Numbered from the stretch's first letter, positions 24,641 through 38,029 are shown. The stretch is 64,000 nt of DNA from Aphis gossypii (GCF_020184175.1 NC_065532.1:9362001-9426000), one strand, 5' to 3'. The notes: generated from the letters alone by a model not told the origin. Program-made: numbers and translations.

Positions 24641-25007
24641 CCCCTGCACAGCCGGAGTCATTATAATCCTGGTGTCAACGGTACATCGTAGTCCTGCTAG
24701 TCCTTCTCCGCGAGCAGTTTGTTTGAGATAACGTAGTTATCTAATAGTCTTGTATTGGCAGTTTGAACTTTGGAGAAGGTACCGTAATTTAGGTGAAACA
24801 TTTGGAATCGTCAGTGTCTATTACTAACGAAATTACCTCGAGCTACGAATTAAAATTATTCATTTATAAATAAAAAAAATGTTTATGAATTCATATAATA
24901 TATACTGTTATTTTACCATTCAACAGACAATGAATACTTTTACAGAAGATTTTACCAAAAATATGCAAACAAATATAACAAACCAGCTTAAAAGGTTTCC
25001 AATTTTT

Positions 25008-25375
25008 CAGGGACGGATCCAGAAATGTTTTATGAAGGGGAGCAAAATTGTCCTTATGCTTATAACTAAGCTACCTGAGTTCAAAATTGTAACATAATCA
25101 ATAAAAGCAACAAAAAGTATTTAAAAGAAAAAATTGGAAAACAGTACCTAACACACTTGTCATTACGTACTCATTAGTCATTACACAATAAATATAAAAT
25201 TTTTTATTTTTCGTAATTTTATTATACTTCAGTTAGTAGTTGTAATGAATTACCAACGAAAATAATCGAAAACTCAATATTCATATTTATATGCATAACA
25301 TAAACATACAATATAGGTACTTTAAGGAATTTAATTTTGAGGGAGGGCGTGCACCCTCTTTGCCACCCATGAGAA
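25008..25375. repeat. Degenerate dispersed repeat beginning CAGGGACGGATCCAG
   Basis: The left edge reads CAGGGACGGATCCAGAAATG and is followed by a G-rich run. A second G/C-rich motif (GGGAGGGCGTGCACCC) lies near 25,340. The arrangement matches the insect repeat type whose ends read CAGTGGCGGATC (a better copy is at 32,288). The right terminal repeat is not recognisable, so the boundary is approximate. Confidence 0.45.
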
Positions 25376-27195
25376 TCACTACAAACACATTGCATAATTT
25401 TGAAATTATATTTATATTGATTTTTTTATTTACTCATGTTTATAGTTTATTTCGAACTTTGAAATTTAAAATTTATCGAACTTCAGTGTACACAAAATTG
25501 AAAATAATCATAAAGTTTATGTACATACCTGATATCCATTCTTATAAAAAATAATAAATAGAAACATTTTAACAACTACACCTGATAACGGATCTAAAAC
25601 AGTTTACGAAAATACAAATTAATAATAATTATTGTTTGTTGTTGTATAAAATTATTAAAATTTATTATGGTTTATTACGGTTGCTAATAATAAATATTAA
25701 AATTTATTTGGTATAATTGATTGAATTCTCTGCTATCATTTTTTTTTATTCATGTTTCATGTACTTAGGTGTTAGGTACTATAAATGAGCCAATTTTTCG
25801 ATATGATAGTTTTCTACTAATAATTGAATAATTGGTCTAATTATTATAATAATACTTTTCTATACATTAGGTACACGTACAATGCAGTACACTAATACAC
25901 AAATAACTTCAATACACACTCTAGTAATTAATGAATAGTTAAACTATAGATGTAATAATTTTAATCACAAATATGATATGTGTCATAATTTATTAGAATG
26001 CTTTTAAATCACATTCATTCAAAATCCTTTCAATAATCTGATATTCTCATACCCTTATTTTTAAGGAATATCATTATGACCACTATATTTAGCACCGCTG
26101 AAATAATACACGGACTTACTCTTATATTTACATATTTTTTTTCTGGTGGATTTCCTATACAATGCCAAGTAAGTATGAGTACGATGACATTCAATAATCA
26201 TATCAAATCCATTAGAAAGTATCTACAGCAGAAGCCAACGCATACCTGGCTTTCTAGTCTCTTCGTGGTTACACCTATGCTAGTTAGTAGCACTTTGGCT
26301 TAATGAAAATGCTATTGGATGATAAATGATAATGTTTGATTTGATTCTTCTATAAGTGTATAGTCTGCCAATGATTATAATATTATTTTATAAAGACCGA
26401 AATTTTAAATGTTGTCTATTTAATAAGCATATTATAATATACCTATTAATATGACATCTAATCATAATAAAGTTTAACATGCAATAACTAAAAAGAAAAG
26501 CAAACATTTTTTTATTTAGGTATTGAATATTTTGTTATTGCCTTTTAGAAAAAAATAATAATTTACTGTTTAGAATAATAATTTTTTTTTTATATATTCT
26601 AGACCACTAGGAAATAGAAATCTTAGACCAATAAATACTTAATTGTCCATTGAGTTAATGATTTAATTAGTGTTTTTAGAAATGAAAATAGAGCAAATAA
26701 AAGTCTGTAGAATTTTGGGCTTTATTTATAAATTAAAAAGCTCAAAATAGTTGTCGTAACAATTGTTTATGTAAATGGATAGCACAAAAATTAAATAAAA
26801 AGTAAAATAAATAAATTGTAAAATTACTAGGATGTGAATAATTGAAGTTAAAAAGACTAGTATGTTTTTCTCCGAGAAATAAATTTATATAGAAATACTT
26901 AAATTAATATTACTAACAGAATATTGATGAATATTTCTATGCTACCTTCACTACATCAATAAGAAAAATTTCAATGTTTTTGTTTGCATTTATGAACTTT
27001 TATTTCAATATTTTATAGTTGTCTTAACCGAAGTACTGATATAAATTAAAAGTAACTTTAATTTTCAGCAATAGAACATTTTGCGTATCTCTACTAGACG
27101 TGCTTTCATTTAGACTAGTTTCAGTGATATCATGTGGATATGTGCCAGAAGAATCAATTTTTGTTTGGTAGGAAGTGTTTTTTTATTTTATAGAA

Positions 27196-27460
27196 CAGTA
27201 GTTCTCAACTGGGGTGACATAAAAAATCAACAAGAAGAAAAACAAATTAAAAAGAAATTAATTTTTGAAAAAAAATATTATATTTATATTAATATCAACA
27301 TTTTGAACGTTTTTTTTTTTGTGTACTGTATTTTTTTTTTATAATAAAATAATTTTTAAATATATAGCTAAGATTGTTTATTATTTTGATGTTAGGGTGA
27401 CGTAGTGTTTGATTCTAGTGGTGAAAGGTGACATGAATCAAAAAAGGTTAAGAACTACTG
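27196..27460. mobile_element. hAT-like MITE (CAGTAGTTCTCAACT termini)
   Basis: The left end CAGTAGTTCTCAACT and right end GGTTAAGAACTACTG form inverted repeats of about 15 bp. CAGNNGTTCTCAACC-type termini are common in hAT non-autonomous elements. Internal GGGTGAC motifs occur near both ends. The 8-bp flanks (TTATAGAA and GGATAGAG) are only a partial match, consistent with an old insertion. Confidence 0.7.
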
Positions 27461-27677
27461 GGATAGAGTGTAAGTACATTTCATAATATCTAAAATATTA
27501 TTATCTTTAAAAATGATAATAACTTGTTTGCTTCACATACAATTAATTATTTAAATATTACGTACTAGATATAATCTATATATTTATTTTTAAAATATGT
27601 ACAATTTTTCTTCAGCTTAAGGAATTGGTTACTTAATAATGTAAAAAATAACTATGACATTATACTATGTACATTGT

Positions 27678-27831
27678 TAGGTCCGGCTCAAGGGTTAGGC
27701 GCCATAGGCCCACGCCTAGGGCGGCATTTAATATTTTTGTATTATAGATAAAAAAAGTGTTTGATGTAGTATGTAAGGGGCGGCAAAACTCAAGTTTGCC
27801 AAGATGTATTTAGACACTTGAGCCGGTCCTA
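27678..27831. mobile_element. 154-bp MITE with perfect 8-bp target duplication
   Basis: The left terminus is TAGGTCCGGCTCAAG and the right terminus (reverse complement) TAGGACCGGCTCAAG; 14 of 15 bases match. The direct repeat TACATTGT at 27,670-27,677 and 27,832-27,839 is exact. The 8-bp duplication and TAG start suggest a hAT-type element. The internal GGGCGGC motif recurs in a related remnant at 31,575-31,727. Confidence 0.8.
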
Positions 27832-28233
27832 TACATTGTTAATAATTATTTTAAAAAAAAGGTAAAAATATACCAGCTTAATAAGATAATAAGGACCCAC
27901 ATGTTATGTAATAAATTTGCGCTCAGCACAACCAATTTTCTGTCATTGACTTTAATACTAAAGTGAATCGAATAATTTTAACATTTTAATATTTTAAAAT
28001 TAATTTTAATGTGTTTTATCTAAATAAAATGTTATAATTTTAAAATTATCATAACTTGCTATTCTACATATTATTGTAGATTAGAGAGACAGAAAGAGAT
28101 AATAAAGTGTGTTGAAATCTTTAAGAATTAATACAAACCATATACAATGTTACTTATGTTTATATAATTAGATTATTTAAATTGAAGTAAATAATATAAA
28201 CAAAAATTAACTTTACACATACAAACAGTGCTA

Positions 28234-30467
28234 TTAAACATTATCAATTTGTAATTGGTTTGTTTGGCAGGGCCCTTGAATGCTTAAAGTAGATCCAGCT
28301 GTTATTAAATCCATACTCTTCATCATAAAATTTGTGTTAAGAATTTTCCACGTGTTTTCTGCTTGAGGATCTTCTCTGAGTATGAATTGCTGTTCAAACA
28401 TTCCAACCATTCTTCCAACACCTTGATGAAGTGTACCTCCGATATGCACTTTTACTAAGCCGTGCGATTCTTTTTTCCATTTAACATCGCTTAAATGTGG
28501 TGAAAAAAAGAGTATGTGTTCTTTCTTAACGCCCAACAAACATTGCAATATAGATGTAGAATCTTCACAAGTCTCACTGATTTCGTTACTGCCACCAAGA
28601 ATTTTTAATGACATTGTACAATTATCATAAAAATGACGAGTGTCTAATTGATTTTTTCCTGGAACTCCAAGGTCATTTAATAAATCATAAAAATGTTTAG
28701 CAAACATTTCAATGAATTCTTCTAGTAATTCATTATCACGATCTTTTTTAGCTTTTTTATCTAGTGCCATGTTAACTGGTGTTGGCATTGACACAGGCAT
28801 CTAAAAAAAATACATTTAAATAAATATTTTATAAAGCTAAAATTATTGTTTTTATTTATTGTAAGGTATTTGAATTTTAAACAAAAATAACTGTTCATTA
28901 TCATGGTTAATATTGTAACCAATGTGTGAAAACACATTAAATACTGAAAATATTGTTTTTATAATATAAATAATTTACTCGATGAATATAATAACACTAT
29001 AATAGGTATAAGCAAGGGCCCTAGGTATAGGCCCTTCCATATAGGCCTTTTTATCAGGAAACTTTCCGAATTGCCAGTACTAGTAAGAACTGTTATACTA
29101 ATTATATAATAATAAAAAAAAATTATATTTTTGTAAATTAAGCATAAAATACATTAAAAACTCAATACTTTCATAGGTATTGTTTTAATATCTTAAACCA
29201 TTGCAATTCATACTAATTTTCTATTTAAATATCTATGGTATATAATATATTTTATAGTTTATACTCTATGGTATAATTCAACTAGTTGCATGATAATATT
29301 GAAAATCTTATCTTATCATTTTTTGTATCTATTTTGAAATTTTACATTTACATTAACAAGTTACCAAAGTTACAGAAGTATGTAATAATTAATTAATTTA
29401 ACTAAAATATATTTATGTATTAAAAATGTAATTATCAATCCCTCCCTGGGTATAAGTGTTAATTATGAGAAATCATTTTAATTTTATTCGAGTTTCAATG
29501 ATTTTCAGATTATAATAAATTACCTAGTAATTATGAAATTAACAACTTGAATAATGAATGAAAATTAATAAGGTTAGTTTAAAATAATGTATTTTGTTTT
29601 ACATAATGGTCATAAACAGAATCAATAATACGAAAAAACTTGATTTAAAAAAAAATTATAAAAGCAACACATACCTGTTGAGCAGCTGCTTGATATGGTT
29701 GAGTATGCATCATATTATTATTCTGAGTGATTGCAAGCATATTATTAGGGACAGACATTTGAATAGGTTGTATAGGTGGTCTGATATAGTCTGGTTGATT
29801 TTCAACTAACGTCTTAAAAGCCAAACACAAATCGGATTTTGTCATATCAGTAGTAGGTATTAAGCCTTTTGAAATTAAAAACTTCAACAACACAGTTGTC
29901 TGTACTTTTTTACTGGACAATACCCGTGAAAAAGGTTGAGACAATAGTAACAATTCAGCATCTAAAACACATTATAAGTTGTAATGATAAACTTCAACAC
30001 ATATGGAAAATAAATAGGTATAACATAAATTTATATATTTCCATATTCAGGGCCGGGTTTAGATACAATTGACAAGTGCAATGGTATGGAACCCCAAAAC
30101 CAGAAGAGTATGTCTGAGGTGGCAAAATTAGAATTTGATCAGTGGGGAATGATGTCAAAGTGATTCTTGCACTGGGCGCTGAAAGAGTTAAAGCTGGCCC
30201 TGATAACATCCATTTCAGCCATTAACACCAATCATCAATGATTTTAGTGGGTGGTAGATTTCTACAATGTGGCGCTGTATTTAGTGGACCCCATACATTA
30301 GTTTTATACATTCATAATACAATTTTAAATGTTATTGCCTTACCTTCTCGGGAATTTGCTGCGATTGCACCACCATGGTAGACAGATCGGACAATTTTGC
30401 ATAATTCATTTGTATCGATTCCGTCCAGAAATTGTTTCAATAACCGTTTCTCACAATCAGTAGCCAT
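28234..30467 (-). CDS. C3orf38: Homologue of human C3orf38 (uncharacterised conserved protein)
   Basis: Three exons on the minus strand (30,467-30,344; 29,961-29,675; 28,800-28,234), GT-AG junctions, continuous frame, 325 aa; the human protein is about the same length. The N-terminal half has the family pattern of a leucine-rich helical region (KRLLKQFLDGID, SREDAELLLLSQPFSRVL, VLLKFLISKGLIP). A Gln/Asn/Met-rich linker spans about 115-147. The C-terminal half (about 158-310) looks like an NTF2-like fold, with HILFFSPHLSDVKW, SHGLVKVHIGGTLHQGVGR, MFEQQF and ENTWKI (286-290), matching the same order of motifs in C3orf38 proteins. The ATG at 28,798-28,800 is the first codon of exon 3, not a start. 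A 5' untranslated exon may end at about 30,575, where a GTAAGT donor is seen. Its biochemical role is unknown; a link to apoptosis has been suggested for the human protein. Confidence 0.85.
30048..30202. mobile_element. MITE with CAGGGCC termini inside intron 1 of the C3orf38-like gene
   Basis: The left end CAGGGCCGGGTTTAGAT and right end (reverse complement) CAGGGCCAGCTTTAACT are inverted repeats. The element is about 155 bp with no coding capacity. No convincing target duplication was found. Confidence 0.6.
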
Positions 30468-31574
30468 TGAAGTAGCGAAAATAAATCGCAATATCTGCTA
30501 TCACACGTCCGACGTGAAATTAATTATTAATTAATTTATACAATTATAGTAAAAGTTTAGGGGCATACACTTACAGGAGTACAGCAGCTGCACACGGCCA
30601 AGAGACAAGTCAAGACAATATCAATATAATAACATAATCACAATGTGAGGCGGTGATATCAGATATCTTAAACCGCGTGATAACTCGGTTCTTCCGGAGT
30701 GATAAGAATAAAAATATTTAACGATTGCCAACTTAGAAAAATAAAACCCCACCAATCTTACCGCAACTGCGACGCCAACACTATAACAAAAAATGTCCCG
30801 AAAATATCTGGAATTTAAATTCAAATATTATTGCTAATAAATAATTAATATTATTTAGTTATCTAAGCTTTAAGTACCTAATATCAATATGAAAATGTTG
30901 TTAAATTTTGGAGTACTACAGATAGTAGGTCCCCTGCGGTTTTCTAAGTCCCGAAATTAAAACATTAAGTGCTATCGGCAATCGAGGCAGCCAATTAATT
31001 AAAAAAAATTAACCTAATCCATGACAAGCATTTTTCTTCGAAACAGGAAATAATTAAGGACAAAGACCCACTATAGTATATTATTATGAGTTAATCCTCG
31101 TAACGAGCTACTCTATAAATTAAAAATTAAAAAGAGTGAAAAATAGGTAAGTGTGCGGATGTTCCGTTTTTCTGCCAAAATTGACCTTTCCGTTTACCGT
31201 CAGCGTAATAATGTATTAATGTGTATTTCTATTCTCCGCCACTGTAAGTTTCAGTTATTAGATATAGTTAATTTAGGGATTACCAGACTTTATAACAATA
31301 TTATAACTAACTACATTTACGTTTGAATGTTTTTGATATAAATAGCTGTTCAGTTATTTATTTTATTTTTTTAATATTACGGTAAGTTGATATGATTTTT
31401 TCCAAAACTACTGTTTTTATTATTATTATGAAAAATAAAAATAAAAATTACCATTTGATAACTAGGTATACAAACTATAAAATAATTTGATAATGTTTGG
31501 GTTTTTTATGAATTTTGTCAAAATATTCTAACTTTAAATGCTTATAAAAAAATATTGTTGCCAATCAAAATAAT

Positions 31575-31727
31575 TACCAAGGCCTAGGGCGTCAAATATT
31601 TTGGGACGGCAAATTTTGTAAGAAATGGAAAAAAATCATATAAATATTTACTACATTTTTTTTCTTGGGGTAGGGGCGGCATATTTAAAAGGGTCTAGGG
31701 CGGCACTTGTTTTAAATCCGGCACTGA
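31575..31727. repeat. Truncated dispersed repeat related to the GGGCGGC-type MITE
   Basis: The right end AAATCCGGCACTG is the reverse complement of CAGTGCCGGATTT, a common terminus type. Internal CTAGGGCG and GGGCGGC motifs match those of the element at 27,678-27,831. The left terminus is not recognisable. Confidence 0.5.
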
Positions 31728-32287
31728 TAATTACTGAATATTAAAATAACGGGCGATTGTAATAACATTTAGCTTAATTAATTATAATTTTTAAATTAAT
31801 ATTCTTTTATATACACTTCCATCATAGTATCTTACATAATATTGTGATTTCTTTAAAATGCTTTTATTCTAAGTGAGTGATAGTACTTAAAATGTACCTA
31901 GGTACCTTTTTATTATAATTTTATAACTTTATAACAATTTAATTTGGAGAATATTTCTTCAGAAACCATACGTGGAATTATTTCACAGAATAGGTATTCT
32001 GTTGTCAAGCCATTAAAAGTTTTTTTATGACAACATTTTTTGACTCTTAAGTTCATGATCAATTTACTGAAATCTCTTTCACATCACTGCCGCGTATGAA
32101 GCACGATAACTTTTTTAGTACTTAGTACCTACACAATATAATATAAATTATTCATAATACACAATTATATCTTGCTTGACTGCTTGAGTACTGGTTGGCA
32201 TATATGCATCTTATATTTTTATTATGGCTGTGCCTAATGTATAAAAACAGTACGAATATGGCAGCAAGTTCAATCACAATAAGGTAG

Positions 32288-32661
32288 CAGTGGTGGATCT
32301 AGGATTGAATTATTTTTATTTAGGAGGCTCCTAGAAAAATAACTTATTACGGTTGGAAAAAGAATCAGTAATAACGGAATAACGCGATAATCATACATGT
32401 TTACGGTGACAAAATATATTATGTCGTAATATACTAATATCATTATTTTCGTGTTTTTCGACGAATTTCGAATACGACAAAACAGGTTCTAAAAATAGCA
32501 CTTTTATCTGTTTTCATTCCAATAACATTCCCAATGGTTTCCCAAAAGTATGCGTTATACACACAAAATATTGTGTACACTATATTTTATATTATATTAA
32601 GATGTTACATCAAAATATTTGTGAATAAGAGGCCCTTAGCATCCCCCCCGATCTGCCACTG
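32288..32661. mobile_element. MITE-like element with CAGTGGYRGATC termini
   Basis: The left end CAGTGGTGGATCTAGG and right end GATCTGCCACTG form inverted repeats about 374 bp apart. GGAGGCTCCTAG follows the left end and a C-run precedes the right end. No coding capacity. Confidence 0.65.
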
Positions 32662-35394
32662 TAGTGTAGTGATTATATAATATTTCATAATAATAATAAA
32701 TTATAATAACTAACATATTATTTTAATTACGTTTCCGAACCGTATTTATAATTGTCAGACATGCTAGAAACCTTAATTGTGAAGTTATCACACTGTCCCA
32801 TATGGGCAATAATGAAAGAGATCTTGAAGTTAAATTAGAAATATTTAGGAAAATTTTGGTTCTTGTACGGCAGCGGATTTGAGAAAATACCTATAATGGA
32901 GGTACCTACTACCTAGGTACCTAAATAAATCGCATTTTATGGTCGACAGAGTAGTGTGTTTTTTTTCTTTCCACTAATCGAACGCTACGAACACGCGAAC
33001 AGTATACTGCAAAATAATAATAATGTAACATCGCGTTATTGTGTACTATATACGAATAAGTCATCGTGTCTATTGGGTTGTTAAAGACGTACTTACCGTA
33101 TATGGTATAAATTTTTTTAATAATACTATATTACGTCGAATTTGTGGGGCAGCCGGGCAGCGGGTAGGACAAACAATTTTTAAAATATATTTTAGGCGCC
33201 CCTACGCGTGTCTCGTACATTGTTAGATATATAATTGGATCGTAAAATTTTATCGAAGTGTTCTCGAGTACAATAATACCTATATAGTCGGACGTAAACG
33301 TTATTTTATAGTGCATAATATTTGATATTTTATTTTTTATTTTCGGTACCTATCACTATACGTGTTTTGAGCCTCGCGCGAGGTTACATATTGTTTTTAT
33401 TATTGAATTAAAGTCGACGTGGACATTAAACCGATGACGAGAAATCTCATCTTTGACATCGAGTTATCACACTATTCACGCATTTAATAGTGTAGTCTGG
33501 CGGAATGGAAATTGTCACATCGGTAAAAAAATAAAATCAGTTTCATTATTCATGTAGGCAAATTCTTACTAGAAGTTTGTATCCTTATGGTATTTATTAT
33601 TTACCGATTGAGTGCGACAGCAATGTTATTCATTCGATTTGATCATATTCAAACTTCCAAGTAAAATATTAATAGGTATAGTATTGAAATTAAAAATTAT
33701 TGCGATTACTTATAACATATATAAGTTATAATGATAGAACGAGAATATCGTAGTGAAAAAATGGACGTTTAATGTTTGTTTTTAATTTTACGTGACAACG
33801 ATTTTTTTTTAGATAATTATTACCGAGGTAATTGAATTTTTAAATACGAAGATTATGCTTCATAAGTCTTTAAATTAATATTAAATAAGTACCTATGTAA
33901 AAAAGTAAAAGTGCATTGTTCAAAAATGCAAATGTTAATCAAACATTTTTTTTCAAAATGTTATCAATTATTTGACCATAATAAAGAGGTTCTATAATAT
34001 AGGTCATAGGATAAACCTTATGTAATTTAAATTTGATTTTGAAAATGTCAATATATTTAAGTAAAAAAAAAAAAAACCGTAAGCTATAATTAATGCGTAT
34101 TTATTATCGAAAAGTATTTGTAAAAAGCTTATCTCAATTATTAATGACTTAAATAATATAATGACTATGAACAATATAATAAATTCGATGTTTTTTAGCG
34201 AAAATTAACCAATACAAAAAATTGTATTGCCTACCGTAATAATTAAAAAAATATAAAAAATACATATTGTAATACAAATGTATTATCAAAATTACTAAAA
34301 ATCGTTTTTAGTGTACAATTATTATCAATGAATTCAAATTTAATGCTTGACAATTAAATTCAAGATTTCTTAAGGGATTTTAATTAACTAAAAAACTAAC
34401 CTTAAATACTTAACCACAATTTTCACACTCCATATATGAATTTTACAAAAGCGTTTTGGAATTTATTAATAACATAATATCAAATAAAGACCAATTAAAT
34501 TAATTAATAAAAATATTTATTTTTTTATAATAATACAATTTATATTATTTATTTTAGATATTATAATATAATACATGTATAAAATATATTAAATAACATT
34601 AAAATATTAACTTTAATGTCTCTGAAGTCCTTAATAGCTAAGTAGCTGTAATGTATTTAATCTTATTTTATTAAATTTTAAATATAATTAGTGCTTAGCA
34701 CGATATAAATTATAGCGATTTACTATATTCAATGATGCAATACACTTGAAATCTATTATAAAGCAAAGCAGTTACTTATTTCCCTCTTTTTAGCTGTATA
34801 TTATATATATTTGTATGTATTATTATTATGCATACATATAACAAATTTGAATTTGATTTTTTTGTATTACCCGGTGTCGGTGGAATTTACATTTTATTGA
34901 GTTAATATTTTTTTTTTGTAGGTAAAAAAAGTGTAATATAGTAGAATTTATATTAGATGACCTTTATACTATAAGTTCTTTCGAAAACCATACATTTTAT
35001 TTTCGTACTATATATTTGAAACAATCCAACACTCCAACTTTATACTTTTCTTAATTAAAATGATAATGATAACACATTGACATTATGTGTCTTCTTGTGA
35101 AATTCTTAGGTGTTCATTAAATGTATAACATTTTGGTTGTTAATGTACACTAATGGCTGTTTACCCTCTGCTCTTGATAAGTTTTTAATTAACCGTGTTA
35201 TCTGTATATGATTATTTTTACTGTTTCGCTTGCTGCAACATATTCTGCTTTTGTTGACGATAATGACACACTTTGATAATCTCTGCGATGTCGATCAAAA
35301 AAAAAAGATGACTCATATTTAAATATCATGTGACTATATATTATTAGAGACAGATATTTACATATTATTATGAACAGGAATGATGAATATATTG

Positions 35395-35530
35395 ATTTTA
35401 AAATGATGCGTGTTTTTTTTATATTTATTTATTTTTGTGTCTATCATTACCTAACTTTTGAAGTAGTGACATTGTTTTGATAATAAACTTTGAGGGTGGT
35501 GTCTTCTAAGAAATTAAATGTAGTTGAAGC
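35395..35530. repeat. Dispersed repeat fragment sharing a TTTTGTGTCTATYATYACC motif
   Basis: It contains TTTTGTGTCTATCATTACC, closely related to a segment at 36,225-36,245. The two stretches look like diverged copies of one repeat. Boundaries are approximate. Confidence 0.4.
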
Positions 35531-36174
35531 TTTGAAGGTTAAAGGTATAAAATGTTTAGTACATTTAAAAATAACAAGGAAAAACAAAAAAATCATGTGA
35601 ACCACGAGTACGTGCGTGGGAAGTGAAACTTATTTCGTAGTTTTTGGGTTCGCGGTATCTTATGTGTGTGTCATTATTAGTTCGAAATAGAGATTGGAAA
35701 CATAAATACAATTAGCTTACTTAATTACTCTTTTCCAACTTTTTTTTATTATTAATAATTAAAACCACTGACTATTTTAATAATACTAAACACACAGAAA
35801 CGACAATATCAATACCTATATTATAATTTCCAACAAAAATCTAGTAGGTACATTAATATTAACACAATAATATCTAATTTAAACAACTGTGTAGTACCTA
35901 TACTTATATGACTATACGAGGTTTATCATCGTTATTATTGTTACAGCGTACGGCCAAATTTGGAAATGTATACTTTTAATCTAACCAGTTTTTAACAAAA
36001 CCTAACGAAATTGGATAGTCACTTGCAAAATAACAATTTCTCATCAAACTGTTTAAGATTTTTGTTGTAAATGAAAATGTGTTAATTGTAAAAACTTAAA
36101 AGATTTCACAATTCCATTGTCACTTAAATTATAATTTTCTATACACAAAAAATACACAATGAAAACCTTTTACT

Positions 36175-36260
36175 TGTAGATTCTGAGCGGAGTGATGAAT
36201 GTAATGGTTTTACAATTATATGTTTTTTGTGTCTATTATCACCTTTTGGAGCAATACAAA
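36175..36260. repeat. Dispersed repeat fragment (TTCTGAGCGGAGTGATGAAT)
   Basis: It carries TTCTGAGCGGAGTGATGAAT, TTTTACAATTA and TTTTGTGTCTATTATCACC, a combination I associate with a repeat abundant in aphid genomes. It shares the last motif with 35,395-35,530 and, loosely, with 43,285-43,320. Confidence 0.5.
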
Positions 36261-38027
36261 TGTTTCCATTAGTTCAGTGCTTCCTATTGTGGTTTTTATA
36301 ATCATAATAATAAAAAATATATATCTATTTATTATAATGTATATTATACATATTATCTACTCCTAAAAGTTTTTCTACGGATCACATAGTGTTAATTATT
36401 TATTAAATAACGCATTTCTCCCGGTGCAGGAATTTTAAGTATTTACGACAGTATACCGATGTATAGATATCCGTTTATTATTAATATTATTTTACCAGTT
36501 TGACCACGGAAATACGTAATTCCAAATACTGCAGCAGCTGCGATAATACACTTGTCATTTGACTGCAGTTGTTGTCGCATCATAATTTCGCTAAAGAAAT
36601 AACGAATCAATATCCAATAATTCGATAACGCTGTCAAATATAACATTATATAGTATAGACTGCAGTAGTTTCGCGCAGGAATTTATCTGCATCTATGTAT
36701 TATTTTATTGTGTACTGCACATGTGCGTAGGTGTGTGTATATCCTACGCGTAAGTTTGGATAATATTGTCTGATGTGCGTAGATAATACCTATGAAAGTT
36801 TTAAATGTTTATTTCATACGCAATATTGTTTGAATAAATACAGTATAACATACGATTTGTATAGATCTGCATCGTTTTATTGTAACGGATTAAAACCCCT
36901 AAGCTTGTACAATAATAAATCTAAATTTGTTTAGATTAACGGTTACGATCGCATAGTTGGAGACCACTTCATAATTTTCCAGGTATTATAAGTACCTATA
37001 TTAAGTTCTACGTCACGGTGGAAAACTATCCAGAATGGGGAAGACGGATTGCCGCGACGGCGGTACCAACAACTTTTGGAGAGCTATAAGTTATAAAGTT
37101 AAAAAATTAAAATTTTTGTTTTCTATGTATTGTAACGTCTAGAATTTCTAATGTAAATTATTAGTGTTTAGTTCCACCAATATATATTTATAGCATCGAA
37201 CCTAATTTTTCAAATTTTCTACAACACTATTTTAAGCCTCTTAAACCCAAAAGAATGAAATTAGTTACCGATAGGCATTTATAATAACGAAAAACTAATA
37301 TTCTTATAATCATTATCGATTACCTATAACGATACTCTATCGGGATTCGCGAATATAAAAAATAGGTATTATCTATAATAAAAAAATGTACCGTTGGTCA
37401 ATATATTAATAATGGGCTCTATCCATTATGAGTACATCGTTGCTCGGTGCATATTATATAATATTGTTATTGCGTTACGCATTTATAATTTGACAGCGGA
37501 CAAGATCTAAAAGGTACGTCATCGCAATAGTGTCAGGAACGTCACATGAGTAGGATATCTATGCATGTATAGTAGAACTAAATACCTACTCCAAAGTCTT
37601 TCATCCTCCCCGCAGGCTTTTACCCTTTTTTTGTTTATCAGCGGTATGTGTAATGCATAATATATTACTATTACTGCAATATATGTTATTTCACACAAAC
37701 AACTTTGAATAGGCGTACGATAGAAGTTTTTAATTATTTTTTTCTGTTGAGTGTGTGCAACATCCACGCTGTTACGTAAATCGAACCAACGACCGTCACC
37801 GGGTTTAATGAGAGAGATCTGTCTCTCTCGATCAATCGGCTCATCCCCATAGAAAGGAGTTAGATATAATCTGTGCCGTGAACTTTACTGTTATTGAAAT
37901 TGTCCAATAACAAAAATATCAAAATAAATAGGTTATTATAAATAGTAAGTACACTAATCAATAAAAATAATATTTGTGCATCGGTGACGTTTTATAAACT
38001 TCTATTTTTAACAGACTCTTTGAATTA

Positions 38028-38029
<2 letters not shown>

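Larger units (their letters stand above)
24662..28233. other. Gene-free AT-rich interval with transposon remnants
   Basis: No coding region is supported between the XK-related promoter and the C3orf38-like gene. Short frames at 24,879-25,097, 25,291-25,554 and 26,076-26,303 resemble no family I know and have AT-driven composition. The interval holds the repeat remnants listed separately. Confidence 0.6.

Noticed and set aside
24080..24661. 193-codon frame on the minus strand
   Set aside because: It runs through the TATA-like box and GC-rich leader of the XK-related gene, is Arg-rich low-complexity translation, and resembles no family.
26076..26303. 75-codon frame with a hydrophobic start resembling a signal peptide
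   Set aside because: No conserved partner exon or family similarity; it may be chance in AT-rich DNA.
28234..28800. Reading the 188-codon frame starting at MPVSMPTP as a complete gene
   Set aside because: Its first base follows a splice acceptor, and two upstream exons join in frame to give a protein of the full family length.
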